DNA from: an uncultured Butyrivibrio sp.
Lineage (GTDB): Bacteria; Bacillota; Clostridia; Lachnospirales; Lachnospiraceae
Assembly (NCBI GenBank): GCA_946623755.1
Contig: CAMORK010000025.1
Location: 1-33,492, forward strand
Reading direction: 5' to 3'
Length of the DNA: 33,492 bases
Both the position numbers and the translations under genes were made by a program. This document shows, in pieces, positions 9,211-17,753 of this stretch. Each line of letters begins with the position of its first letter. The first letter of the stretch is position 1. A model generated the notes under the pieces. The model saw nothing but the letters and a program-made list of their open reading frames with translations, made no database searches and was not told where the DNA came from.

Positions 9211-11055
9211 TTAATCCAGTTTTATGATATATGCTCCGCACGCCGGAACTTTTATCGTCATATCTCCGTTTTCACATTTTGCGTCAAAAGACCTGCCAAA
9301 TTCATCCACGTCTCCCAAAGCCCCGGTCGCTCCTATCTCCCAGATGGGAACAGTTACATTCCTCTCCTCATCCTCCATTGAGATGATTCCGAGATATCTT
9401 TCACCGTTTAAAAATCTTGCAATGGCAAGGATACGACCCTCAGCCAAAAGAACCTTCCTTCCACCCTTTGCAAAGGCAGGGACAGTCCTTCTTAGCTCGA
9501 TCATTCTCCTGTACAATTCATAACATGTGTTATCTCTATCCTCCGCTCTGTTCCAGGGCATAGGATATCTGCATCCGGCATCGCTTACAGTATGTCCGTC
9601 AATACTGAGCTCATCACCGTAGTACACACAGGGAATTCCGGTGAACAGAAGGTATGAAAGGACCACACCCCTGTATTTCTCATCGGTGATTTCCTCATAA
9701 TTGTGGACTCTGGAGACATCGTGTGAGTCAAAGAGATTCATCTGACAGTCAGCCACTGCCTGCGGAAGGAAGTTATAGTGGTCATCGCTTCTCTTTACCA
9801 CATCTTCGGCAGTCATCACATATTTTGCCTTCATGATGGTCTCGTTTCTCTGTAAAAAGAGATCCGGAAGTCCCGCAAACTGTCTGATCACGCGTCCGTA
9901 TCCGTAGTAATTCATCGGTGTGTTCCAAAGATCGCCCTGAAGATACTCATAACAGTCGCCCCAGTGCTCTCCGATTATGAAGGCATCGCGTTTTTCCTGC
10001 CTGATCGCATCGCATATTTCTCTCCAGACCTCGTCAGCAACCTGAACATCATCGTTTCTGCCAAGGACATCAGCCACGTCAAAGCGCCATCCGTCGATAT
10101 TATAGGGGGCTCTCAGCCACTTTCTAAGAACGCTGTCCTTATTTCTGTAGATAAAGTCCCTTAGCTCTTCATTTCGATAATCCATAAAGGGAAGGCTCTT
10201 TACACCGCACCAGCCCTTCAGATTACCTTCCGGATCCTTGAAATAGAACTCTTTCTTTGTCCTGGTCCACTCGTGCTCGCTGCCTGTGTGATTGACAGAG
10301 ATATCAAGAATAAGCTTCAGGCCGTTTTTGTGAAGCTCGTCAGAGAGCTCAGCAAGAGCTTCATCTCCTCCAAAGTGGGGATCCACATGAAAATAGTCTA
10401 TGCAGTCATACTTGTGAGTAGAATATGCCGTAAAAATCGGGTTGAGATAAATGGCTGTTACTCCCAGTTCCTTTAAATAAGGGATCTTGTCTTTTACCCC
10501 CTTAAGGTCACCTCCAAAGAAATCCATGCCATGGGCTTCTTCCACAGGAAGTGGTGGCATGTTCCAGTCGGGCATCCTGATGCATTTATGCCCAAAGTAC
10601 TCATATTCTCCGTTTTGAACATCATTTGAAGGATCCCCGTTACAGAATCTCTCAGGGAAAATCTGGTAAAAGACAGCTCCGTCAACCCAGTCTGGTTTGA
10701 CATAATCTGTTCTGATAATAAAGTCATGCCTGTAGTCCGGGACATAAGTCTGAACTCCGGCCTGTGTGTAGAAATACGCTGCTTTTTCTGTAACCAGAAC
10801 GAAATGGTACTGAAGAACAGGCTCATTAAGCATCGTCCTTGCACTGTAATAATCAAGCCCGCCTTCACTGTGATCCAATTCCATCGGAATATAGGTCTCA
10901 GCGCCGTTGACAATTCTCCATAGCAGAACATCGCTGACCGGCGCTCCGCTCATGAGGCTAAGGCTTATCGTTATCTCTTTTCCCAAAGAAGGCGCAGGAT
11001 CGCTGACATACCCTTCCGTTCCGTCGCTGTATATACTTTTAGTCCAATCTCTCAT
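9211..11055 (-). CDS. GH13 cyclomaltodextrinase / neopullulanase-like amylase
   Basis: 614 aa, no signal peptide, so cytoplasmic. An N-terminal beta domain of about 120 residues (ITISLSLMSGAPVSDVLLWR) precedes the catalytic barrel starting WVDGAVFYQIFPERFCNGDP, which is typical of the GH13_20 type. Conserved GH13 regions: LDISVNHTG (I), GWRFDVADVL with the nucleophile Asp (II), FIIGEHWGD with the acid/base Glu (III) and NLFDSHDVSR (IV). It probably hydrolyses imported maltodextrins or cyclodextrins. Start ATG at 11055 has GAGG 6 nt upstream; a TTG immediately before it gives the longer frame. Spaced 23 bp after malG and 17 bp before GH31. Substrate preference among this subfamily cannot be read from sequence alone. 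Confidence 0.9.
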   Translation of the reverse strand: MRDWTKSIYSDGTEGYVSDPAPSLGKEITISLSLMSGAPVSDVLLWRIVNGAETYIPMELDHSEGGLDYYSARTMLNEPVLQYHFVLVTEKAAYFYTQAGVQTYVPDYRHDFIIRTDYVKPDWVDGAVFYQIFPERFCNGDPSNDVQNGEYEYFGHKCIRMPDWNMPPLPVEEAHGMDFFGGDLKGVKDKIPYLKELGVTAIYLNPIFTAYSTHKYDCIDYFHVDPHFGGDEALAELSDELHKNGLKLILDISVNHTGSEHEWTRTKKEFYFKDPEGNLKGWCGVKSLPFMDYRNEELRDFIYRNKDSVLRKWLRAPYNIDGWRFDVADVLGRNDDVQVADEVWREICDAIRQEKRDAFIIGEHWGDCYEYLQGDLWNTPMNYYGYGRVIRQFAGLPDLFLQRNETIMKAKYVMTAEDVVKRSDDHYNFLPQAVADCQMNLFDSHDVSRVHNYEEITDEKYRGVVLSYLLFTGIPCVYYGDELSIDGHTVSDAGCRYPMPWNRAEDRDNTCYELYRRMIELRRTVPAFAKGGRKVLLAEGRILAIARFLNGERYLGIISMEDEERNVTVPIWEIGATGALGDVDEFGRSFDAKCENGDMTIKVPACGAYIIKLD

Positions 11056-11078
11056 CAAAAACCTCGTAAAAACTTGAT

Positions 11079-12341
11079 TTAGCCCTTAACTGAACCTGAC
11101 AGACCCTCAACATAGAATCTCTGAAGCCAGATGAACAGTATAACTATAGGCACCGCAATAACAACGGCTCCTGCCGCAAACTGTGTGTAATATGAGTCAA
11201 TTCTTCTGAAATCTGTCATCCAGAAAAGACCTACAGCAACAGTGTAAGAACTCTGTCTGTCACCAAAGAGCAGCCTTGGGAAGATGTAGTCCGACCAGGC
11301 TCCCAGGAAGGTGCCAAGCACCTGATATACTATGATGGACTTGGACAGAGGAATGGTGATCCTTGTAAATATCTGAAGTCTGGAAGCGCCGTCAATGATG
11401 GCAGCTTCGTCAATGGCCTTGGGAATAGTATCAAAGTAGCCCTTTGTTATGTGATATCCCATAGCTGCGCCGGCAGCACCTACAACGATAAGGGCTCCGA
11501 TACTCTGGTTGAGTCCAAGACCCTTTAAGATGTTGTACAAAGCTACCATTGACATGAAGCCGGGGAACATTCCGATGATCATGAGAATGTTCATAAACTG
11601 CTTTCTTCCGCTGAATCTGGTACGGCTGAGTATAAACGCAGTTCCAAGCACGATCAGAGTGTTTAATACACATCCGCATACCGCAACGATCATAGTGTTA
11701 ACCCACCATTTTCCGAAGGGAACAGCTGAATTGTGGAACAGATCGTAGAAGTTCTTGAGTGTCAGGTGCTTGGGGAAGAAGTATCCCACATAGTAGCCCT
11801 GCTCTGCACGGAGCGCTGTCAGAAGGATCCAGAGGATCGGGAACATCCACATTACTCCGAGAATTGTGAGCACTATATAACCTACATTTACCTCTGCAAG
11901 CTTCATGATGTAAACAAGGCTGCAGTAAACTGTGATAAGTCCGATCCAGAAGCCGATCCCGGCGCTCTTTAAAAGGAAATTGTCCTCAATTCCACCCTCT
12001 TCAAGGATGAGCTTTAATGCAAACAGAAGCGTTGTCCAGAAGAAGGTTGCAAAAATCTGAACAAACATCCATGCCTTTGCGATCTTTACCCCGGTCCTGA
12101 AGTATGAAACAAGTCCGAGTATCAGAGAAGCTACTGTAAGCACTACTGCCAAATACAGGAAGAATGATACAGCAGCTGTTTTATCAGCAGACAAAAGAGC
12201 TATAGACGTGCTGATCATGTTCTTTCCGCCCGCTTCTTTGCTTGTAAAAGGGATCAGCAGTGAGATAAAGCTCAGTACTACTGCTACAAAGGCCTTAAGG
12301 AGGTATTCTGTCTTAAGTCCTATAACTGTCTTATTATTCAT
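11079..12341 (-). CDS. malG: Maltodextrin-type ABC transporter permease, MalG family
   Basis: 420 aa integral membrane protein. The C-terminal about 270 residues are the usual MalG core, with the EAA loop EAAIIDGASRLQIFTRITIP that contacts the ATPase. The N-terminal about 150 residues are an extension with about four extra hydrophobic segments (AFVAVVLSFISLLIPF, AVSFFLYLAVVLTVASLILG, and others); MalG proteins are usually near 280-300 aa. Start codon shares one base with the malF stop (TAATG). Partner of the preceding permease. No ATPase gene lies in the window, so a shared MsmK/MalK-type ATPase encoded elsewhere is likely (inference). Confidence 0.9.
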   Translation of the reverse strand: MNNKTVIGLKTEYLLKAFVAVVLSFISLLIPFTSKEAGGKNMISTSIALLSADKTAAVSFFLYLAVVLTVASLILGLVSYFRTGVKIAKAWMFVQIFATFFWTTLLFALKLILEEGGIEDNFLLKSAGIGFWIGLITVYCSLVYIMKLAEVNVGYIVLTILGVMWMFPILWILLTALRAEQGYYVGYFFPKHLTLKNFYDLFHNSAVPFGKWWVNTMIVAVCGCVLNTLIVLGTAFILSRTRFSGRKQFMNILMIIGMFPGFMSMVALYNILKGLGLNQSIGALIVVGAAGAAMGYHITKGYFDTIPKAIDEAAIIDGASRLQIFTRITIPLSKSIIVYQVLGTFLGAWSDYIFPRLLFGDRQSSYTVAVGLFWMTDFRRIDSYYTQFAAGAVVIAVPIVILFIWLQRFYVEGLSGSVKG

Positions 12342-13702
12342 TATTGGAAGCCCTCCTCATTCTTCATTGATCCCGATCTCTGGAAGGTTATCAGCGTAAA
12401 TGTAGCTGAAATTATAAAGATAAGGATACCGATGGTAGCTGCAAGGTTGTAGTCATTGCTATCTGCAGTGAGCTTGTACAGCCATGTTACAAGAAGGTCC
12501 GTCTTACCTGCGCCTTTGTAGTAATCGAGGGTCATCGGGCCGCCACCTGTCAGGAAATAGATGGCGCTGAAGTTATTAAAGTTACCGATCAGGTTGGCAA
12601 TCAGGTATGGTGTTGTTACAAAAAGCATATATGGGAAGGTGATCTTCCTGAAGATAACAAAGGGGCTTGCCCCGTCTATCCTTGCACTCTCGTAAAGCTC
12701 TGCAGGGATATTCATCAAAATACCGCTGACCATCAGCATGGTAACCGGTACACCGATCCAGAAATTGACCAGTATTACCGAAACTCTTGCATATGTGGTC
12801 TGGGTAAGGAAAGGAACTGCAGAGGCAGTCCAGCCCCATTTTTGAATGAGCACGTTAAAGATGCCCTTCTCTCCCAGCATGGTTCCTACAACCTTAAGTG
12901 AAATGAATGCAGGGATTCCCATGGTAACGACAAAGATTGTTCTCCAGAACTTCTTGAACTCAATGCCCTTTGAATTGATGATCATTGCCAGGATCATTCC
13001 GCCAAAGTAGCAGCTGAAGGTTGCAAAGATACCCCAGATGAAGGTCCAGCCAAGAACCGGCCAGAAAGTCTGTGAGAGCTTCTCACTGGACAAAAGAAGT
13101 GTCTTAAAGTTATCCAGCGCAACCCAGTCAAAGAGATGTCCCGGTGGCTGATGTTCATTGTCATAGCTGGTAAACGCCATAAGGATCATGTAGATCAGAG
13201 GCGTAAAGGTAAATATCAGAATTCCCACTACAGGTATAGCAAGAAGCAGGAAATGAATGTTCTCATTAGTTAATGACTTAACGTCTTCAATAAAGTTGTT
13301 AACGTGATGTCCGTTATCGTGATTGAATCTGGCATTTTCTCCGGAAGAAATTGCGAAAAGCCATACTGCAACAAAGCATATTGTGACAACGATCGCTACT
13401 ACTCCGGTAAGGAGGATGATCATTGAGTTGTCACCTGCCTGCATCTCATAGATGCCAAGGGCCTCATTGTAGCCCATACCCTGCTCATGTTCGCCCAGGG
13501 TCACAAGTCCTCGAAAAAGGTTCACACCGGTGGTGAACAAAAATACAAAATAGCAAACTTCAAGTAAAAGGAAAAGCAATCCCTTTACAACCTGGCCGTA
13601 TCTTATGTTGGCAAGTCCGCAAAAGACATAGCTCAGTTTTGAGAAGATGTCACCTCTTGTAAAAGTCGTGACGAAATTTCTGCGCTTATACTCTCTATCC
13701 AT
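12341..13702 (-). CDS. malF: Maltodextrin-type ABC transporter permease, MalF family
   Basis: 453 aa. An N-terminal part has hydrophobic segments before the permease core (VVKGLLFLLLEVCYFVFLF, MIILLTGVVAIVVTICFVAV), as in many Gram-positive MalF/GanP proteins. The EAA loop is ESARIDGASPFVIFRKITFP. Start: the longest frame begins at 13762, but ATG at 13702 (MDREYKRRN) has AGGGAG 6 nt upstream and is preferred; the upstream part is an intercistronic hairpin. Forms the membrane channel with MalG. Sits directly after the binding-protein gene. Confidence 0.9.
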   Translation of the reverse strand: MDREYKRRNFVTTFTRGDIFSKLSYVFCGLANIRYGQVVKGLLFLLLEVCYFVFLFTTGVNLFRGLVTLGEHEQGMGYNEALGIYEMQAGDNSMIILLTGVVAIVVTICFVAVWLFAISSGENARFNHDNGHHVNNFIEDVKSLTNENIHFLLLAIPVVGILIFTFTPLIYMILMAFTSYDNEHQPPGHLFDWVALDNFKTLLLSSEKLSQTFWPVLGWTFIWGIFATFSCYFGGMILAMIINSKGIEFKKFWRTIFVVTMGIPAFISLKVVGTMLGEKGIFNVLIQKWGWTASAVPFLTQTTYARVSVILVNFWIGVPVTMLMVSGILMNIPAELYESARIDGASPFVIFRKITFPYMLFVTTPYLIANLIGNFNNFSAIYFLTGGGPMTLDYYKGAGKTDLLVTWLYKLTADSNDYNLAATIGILIFIISATFTLITFQRSGSMKNEEGFQ

Positions 13703-13723
13703 TTTCAGCTCCCTATATAATAC

Positions 13724-13751
13724 TATCGGGGCCGCAGATGCAGCCCCGATA
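13724..13751 (-). other. Intercistronic hairpin between malE and malF
   Basis: TATCGGGGC, 10-nt loop, GCCCCGATA: a perfect 9-bp stem without a following T-run. It lies 20 bp after the malE stop. Such hairpins can protect an upstream message from 3' decay and allow higher binding-protein output; here that role is inference. Confidence 0.6.
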
Positions 13752-13771
13752 AAGAAATTCACTTCAGGTTA

Positions 13772-15073
13772 TTACTCTGCAAGTGTTCCTGTGATGCTGT
13801 CTACAAGGGCATCGAGCTTTTCCTGTGCATTGGCCTTTGTGATCTCTCCGGATACAACACCCTCACCGAATGCCTGTGCAGGTGTCCAGTAGTCACCCAT
13901 CTTGGAGATTGAAGGCTGGTTTGTTGCCTTTGAAGCCTGTGCATTGAGTGCTGAAGCAACTTCATCATTTGCAATTTCCTCTGATGATGCAAGTGAGTTG
14001 AGTACAGGAACATCACCCTGGTTCTGGTATCTTATAAGGCTGTTCTCAGGATTTGCAAGGAATACAGCAAGCTGCTGAGCTGCAAGAGGATAAGCTGTTG
14101 TTGACTTAACAGTGATTGTCTTAAAGTCAACGAAGTTTGAAAGCTGTACATCCTTGCCACCGATATTTGCTGTAGGAAGAGCTACTGCGCCGAGCTTATC
14201 ACCAAGTGACTCTCTGTATGAAGGAGCACTCCAGGCACCATCTGTGATTGCTGCAAGGTTGCCTTCCTTGAACTCCGCTCCGCCAACGCCGTCCTTGTTC
14301 TCAAGGTATTTTGGGTTGCCAGCAAGGTCAATGATGTACTCTGCTGCTGCAAGACCTGTCTCGTTGTTCCATGAGCACTCTGAAGGGTCTTTTCCGTCAG
14401 GTCCGAAGAGTGTTGCTCCCGCACCGAGGAAGAAGCTCTCGATGTACCATGAATTTGTGATGTTAGTACTGAAGTTGTACTTAGCACCTGTGTCCTTGGC
14501 AAGAATTGTCTCAAGGCTCTTAACATCATCTGCTGTAAGGAGATCCTTGTTGTAGTACATAAAGTATGTGTTAGGTGAGAAAGGTGCTGCATATGTAAGA
14601 CCATCAACTGTTACTGCTGTAAGAGCACTCTCAGGAAGGTCAGATGCAATTGTCTCAAAATCCTTGGTGATAGGAAGGAGAAGTCCCTTGTTAACAAGGT
14701 CTGCAACTCCGCCTGAAGGTGTGTAGAAAATATCTGCAGCTGTGTCGGGATCTGTAGTGAGCTGCTGAGGGGCCTCATCGATACCTACAACTGCGATCTC
14801 ATAAGTGATATTGAATTCATCGTGGAGATCATCAAATGCTTTAACTGCTGCATCTGTGTCCTCAACTGCCTCTTCAGGAACCCAGATCTTAAGTGAAACA
14901 TCCTGTGTCTCAACAGGTGCTGCAGCATTTGAATCAGCCTGTGCTGTCTGTGTTGCTGCTGTGTTGTCTGTCTGTGCCTGTGCGCCGCTCTGTGCGTCGC
15001 TTCCACATCCTACGAGAGCAGAAGCTGCAAGTACTCCGCTCAAAAGTAGTGCGCTTAACTTTTTCATCTTCAT
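13772..15073 (-). CDS. malE: Sugar-binding lipoprotein of the ABC transporter (MalE-like)
   Basis: 433 aa extracellular solute-binding protein. Signal peptide with lipobox LVGC, lipidated Cys at residue 23, then a Gln/Ala/Thr-rich linker to about residue 60. The body has the family-1 binding-protein look (SLKIWVPEEAVEDTDAAVKA, DIFYTPSGGVADLVNKGLLL, GDVPVLNSLASSEEI). It delivers maltodextrins to MalFG at the membrane outer face (ligand inferred from the GH13 and GH31 neighbours). Start ATG at 15073 has AAAGGAGG 9 nt upstream. First gene of the malE-malF-malG-GH13-GH31 operon, under the LacI-type operator at 15127-15138. Confidence 0.9.
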   Translation of the reverse strand: MKMKKLSALLLSGVLAASALVGCGSDAQSGAQAQTDNTAATQTAQADSNAAAPVETQDVSLKIWVPEEAVEDTDAAVKAFDDLHDEFNITYEIAVVGIDEAPQQLTTDPDTAADIFYTPSGGVADLVNKGLLLPITKDFETIASDLPESALTAVTVDGLTYAAPFSPNTYFMYYNKDLLTADDVKSLETILAKDTGAKYNFSTNITNSWYIESFFLGAGATLFGPDGKDPSECSWNNETGLAAAEYIIDLAGNPKYLENKDGVGGAEFKEGNLAAITDGAWSAPSYRESLGDKLGAVALPTANIGGKDVQLSNFVDFKTITVKSTTAYPLAAQQLAVFLANPENSLIRYQNQGDVPVLNSLASSEEIANDEVASALNAQASKATNQPSISKMGDYWTPAQAFGEGVVSGEITKANAQEKLDALVDSITGTLAE

Positions 15074-15126
15074 TTACGTAATCCTCCTTTAAACTATCCC
15101 CAAATGCAATGGGTTCTTTGTATTGG

Positions 15127-15138
15127 TTAATCGCTTTA
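15127..15138. promoter_or_regulatory. LacI-family operator at the malE promoter
   Basis: Core TTAATCGCTTTA, a near-palindrome around a central CG, 5 bp downstream of the -10 and so over the transcription start. GGTTAATCGCTT also occurs (other strand orientation, AAGCGATTAACC) in front of the amylase gene. Repeated use in the two sugar promoters points to the local LacI regulator. Confidence 0.75.
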
Positions 15139-15143
15139 CGTAG

Positions 15144-15172
15144 ACTATAAACCAACGGCCACCTTGGGTCAA
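15144..15172 (-). promoter_or_regulatory. malE operon promoter
   Basis: Minus strand TTGACC (15167-15172), exactly 17 bp, TATAGT (15144-15149). Expected start about 15137, giving a leader of about 64 nt. The -35 lies in the loop region of the inverted repeat 15156-15186. Confidence 0.8.
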
Positions 15173-15186
15173 TCCCTCGGTGGCCG
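15156..15186. terminator. GC-rich hairpin after lacI, overlapping the malE promoter
   Basis: CGGCCACC and GGTGGCCG arms with an inner GGG/CCC pairing. It lies about 50 bp after the lacI stop and on the minus strand is followed by TTGGTTT, a weak U-tract. It is probably the lacI terminator, but it could instead be a second operator, as it spans the -35 and spacer. Confidence 0.5.
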
Positions 15187-15212
15187 TTTCTATGTTTTGT
15201 ATAAAAAATGAG

Positions 15213-15230
15213 GTTAACAAAAGGTTAACG
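15213..15230. repeat. Two GGTTAAC direct repeats upstream of malE
   Basis: Plus strand GGTTAACAAAAGGTTAAC: two GGTTAAC copies 10 bp apart, about 45 bp upstream of the malE -35 and right after the lacI stop. GTTAACC resembles the half site GATTAACC of the two operators, so it may be an auxiliary site. Confidence 0.35.
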
Positions 15231-15234
15231 TTTT

Positions 15235-16251
15235 TTACTGTTCAAGTAAATTGCGAACGGAGAATCGCTCTGCGACCCTGATAGGAAGCCTTTCATCTAC
15301 TGAAAGGTCCTTTTCTCCGTTAATCATTCTAAGGAGATACTCCCAGGCCCTTTCAGCCTTTACATCGAAGTTCTGAGCCACGGAAGTCAGCTTTGGCGTC
15401 ATATATTCGCAATTGGGCAGATTGTCAAATCCTATAACAGAGACATCGTAAGGAACCCTGATTCCGCACTGTGAAAGCCCCTCAATAACTCCAAAGGCAA
15501 CTATATCGGACAGACAGGCAACCGCTGTGTAGCCCCCGCTGGAGAATCCGATATTCTGTCCGGCTTCTACCGCGTTTATATATGTGGTATCAGTGTAAAA
15601 GATATTGCTCTCTCCGAAGGGAACTCCGCTCTCCTTGCAGGCTGTAGCAAAACCCTTGTATCTCTCCATGATAACGCCCTCTTCGCCGATAACAGGTGTG
15701 ACCAGAGCAAGGTTTTTGTGCCCTTTTCCAATAAGATATCTGGCAGAAAGATATCCGCCTCTGTAATCCTCAATTCCGACGTTAACGATTCCTTCTCCCG
15801 GCGCATAAGTATCAATAAATACAACCGGTGAGTCGATCAACTTCTTGATCTCTTTTACCTCGTCCGGGAAAATGCCCAAAAAGAAGGCTCCGTCGACATT
15901 CCAGGATGAAAGAAGAGGAATGATCTCCCTTGGATCATGAACACATCTCATCATGAGGTAGTAGTCTTCGTTTCTGACACACCTCTCTATCGCTGCGATA
16001 ATATGCGCATTGTAGGGATTGGTAAAAAAGTCCTCATCTGCACCAAGGTATGGAATTACAAGTCCTATGATGCGGCTTTCCTTCTTGGCCAGGGACCTGG
16101 CAAGGGCATTTGGTTTATAGTTGGTTTCCTTTATTATCTCGTTAACCCTGCGCCTGGTCTCCTCAGAAACCTTGTGGTTATTGCCATTAATAACATTTGA
16201 AACGGTTGCAGTACTGACCCCTGCTCGTTCTGCAATTGTCTTTAAATTCAT
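15235..16251 (-). CDS. LacI-family transcription regulator of the glucan locus
   Basis: 338 aa. N-terminal LacI helix-turn-helix (MNLKTIAERAGVSTATVSNV) and hinge region (YKPNALARSLAKKESRIIGL), then a periplasmic-binding-protein-like sugar sensor (about 60-338; VSVIGFDNLPNCEYMTPKLT is the typical C-terminal motif). It probably represses the amylase-lacI and malE units by binding TTAAKCGMTTAA and releases on a maltodextrin-derived signal (inference). Start: an in-frame ATG at 16287 overlaps the amylase gene; ATG at 16251 has AGGAGG 4 nt upstream and gives the canonical LacI N-terminus. It lies 25 bp after the amylase gene, so it is co-transcribed and autoregulated. Confidence 0.92.
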   Translation of the reverse strand: MNLKTIAERAGVSTATVSNVINGNNHKVSEETRRRVNEIIKETNYKPNALARSLAKKESRIIGLVIPYLGADEDFFTNPYNAHIIAAIERCVRNEDYYLMMRCVHDPREIIPLLSSWNVDGAFFLGIFPDEVKEIKKLIDSPVVFIDTYAPGEGIVNVGIEDYRGGYLSARYLIGKGHKNLALVTPVIGEEGVIMERYKGFATACKESGVPFGESNIFYTDTTYINAVEAGQNIGFSSGGYTAVACLSDIVAFGVIEGLSQCGIRVPYDVSVIGFDNLPNCEYMTPKLTSVAQNFDVKAERAWEYLLRMINGEKDLSVDERLPIRVAERFSVRNLLEQ

Positions 16252-16276
16252 TTTTCCTCCTGCGTGCCAAACATGC

Positions 16277-17665
16277 TTAGTTTGCACTTATGATGTAAAA
16301 CTCCCAGGGCGAAAAGCTGTGTACTTGTTCAGGCAGCTCTCCACCCCTGCCATACTCAGACAAAGAGCCGCTAAAGAGCACCTCTTTGCCTCCGGCAAGT
16401 ATTTCGCCAAGATCTATATATGCCTGTTCTCTCTTGGAGAGATTGAATATGCAGAGCACCTCATCACCGTCTGTTATTCTCTTGTATGCAAATATATTCC
16501 TGTTGCCGGCATCGAGTATCTCAAAGCCCTCGTCGGTATTATCACTTCCAAGGGCAGGATGCTCCTGTTTTAATAAAGACAGTTCCTTTATAAGATCTCT
16601 GTAATCACAGCTACTTCCGGTCCAGTTAATGGTGTCCTTTTCCATAAAGGCAATATGCCTGTCATAGCCGATCTCATCTCCGGAATACAGCATAGGGACT
16701 CCGGGAAGAGTAAATATAAGACTGTACATGGACGGAATCACATCCTCAGAAAAAGCCTCTGCTATGGTTCTGTCATAGGAGTTAACATCGTGGTTATCCA
16801 GGTAATACATGGGAAATGTATTATTCTCCATGGAAGGAATGTAAAGCTTTATCTTATCAGCACTCTTAGAGTCCTTTCCAACTGCAACAAGTGTCTCATA
16901 CACCTTGGTGGCATAGTTTGAATCAAAGGCGTACTCAAGATTATCTTTTGCCTGGCCTCCGAGGTCCTCTTCAAGCATGTAGATGTCTTTTACCTTATCC
17001 AGCTCTGTTCTGGCTTCTTTCCAGAAATCTGCCGGGACTCCGGGCGCATAGTCGCACCTGAAGCCGTCTACATCAAACTCCTCTACCCAGTACTTCATGC
17101 ACTCAATCATCTCTTTTCGCATTTGAGTATTGTCATAGTTAAGGTCTGCCACATCGGGCCATCCCATTCCTTCGGGGGAGATGATCTTGCCGTCTTTTTG
17201 TGTGTACCAGTCGGGATGCTCTGTAATCCAGGCATTATCCCAGCCTGTGTGATTGGCAACCCAGTCAAGTATCACATGAAAGCCCATTTCATGCGCCTTG
17301 TCCACAAGTGCCTTAAAATCTTCTTTTGTTCCAAACTCGGGGTTAACATCTCTGTAGTCACTGACTGAGTAATAGGATCCCAACTTGCCGGACCTGTTGG
17401 TGACAGAGATTGGATGGATAGGCATAAACCAAAGGGTATTAACGCCCATATCCCTTAAAGTATCAAGGTGCTCAGAAAACTCATTTATGGTTCCGGACTT
17501 CGTGTACTGTCTGAGGTTAACCTCGTAAAGAACAGCTGTTGCAGTCCAGTCCGGGGCCTGACTCTCAGTGGGAACCGCCTCAGGCCTTGCAGATGAACAG
17601 CCTGCACCTAAAACAGTTACTGCAAGTAAAATCCATGTGGTAACAATTCTTTTAACGTAATTCAT
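16277..17665 (-). CDS. GH13 alpha-amylase-like lipoprotein
   Basis: 462 aa. Signal peptide with lipobox LGAGC, lipidated Cys at 23, so anchored on the outer face of the membrane. The GH13 barrel begins TAVLYEVNLRQYTKSGTINE. Conserved regions: LDWVANHTG (I), GFRCDYAPGVP with the nucleophile Asp (II), IYMLEEDLGG with a candidate acid/base Glu (III) and YYLDNHDVNS (IV). A short C-terminal beta domain ends SPWEFYIISAN. It should cut alpha-glucans outside the cell into pieces for the MalE transporter. Start ATG has AAAGGAG 8 nt upstream. First gene of the amylase-lacI operon. Confidence 0.9.
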   Translation of the reverse strand: MNYVKRIVTTWILLAVTVLGAGCSSARPEAVPTESQAPDWTATAVLYEVNLRQYTKSGTINEFSEHLDTLRDMGVNTLWFMPIHPISVTNRSGKLGSYYSVSDYRDVNPEFGTKEDFKALVDKAHEMGFHVILDWVANHTGWDNAWITEHPDWYTQKDGKIISPEGMGWPDVADLNYDNTQMRKEMIECMKYWVEEFDVDGFRCDYAPGVPADFWKEARTELDKVKDIYMLEEDLGGQAKDNLEYAFDSNYATKVYETLVAVGKDSKSADKIKLYIPSMENNTFPMYYLDNHDVNSYDRTIAEAFSEDVIPSMYSLIFTLPGVPMLYSGDEIGYDRHIAFMEKDTINWTGSSCDYRDLIKELSLLKQEHPALGSDNTDEGFEILDAGNRNIFAYKRITDGDEVLCIFNLSKREQAYIDLGEILAGGKEVLFSGSLSEYGRGGELPEQVHSFSPWEFYIISAN

Positions 17666-17703
17666 AACTATCGCTCCTTTGTAATTGTAGTAAAAACATT
17701 ACA

Positions 17704-17715
17704 TTAAGCGATTAA
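17704..17715. promoter_or_regulatory. LacI-family operator at the amylase promoter
   Basis: TTAAGCGATTAA, a near-perfect palindrome around central CG, 9 bp downstream of the -10. Its extended form AAGCGATTAACC matches the malE site. Confidence 0.75.
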
Positions 17716-17724
17716 CCTTTCTTT

Positions 17725-17753
17725 ACTATACAAAAAAAGGGACTCTATTGCAA
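17725..17753 (-). promoter_or_regulatory. Amylase-lacI operon promoter
   Basis: Minus strand TTGCAA (17748-17753), exactly 17 bp, TATAGT (17725-17730). The -35 falls in the loop of the terminator of the upstream EAL gene, and the spacer is that terminator's descending arm and T-run. Confidence 0.75.

Noticed and set aside
14112..14555. 147-codon plus-strand open frame within malE
   Set aside because: Shadow of the malE gene in another frame; no ribosome site and no recognisable protein.
15127..15140. CcpA cre site at the malE promoter
   Set aside because: The TG...CA ends of the cre consensus are missing; the site fits a dedicated LacI-type operator shared with the amylase promoter.
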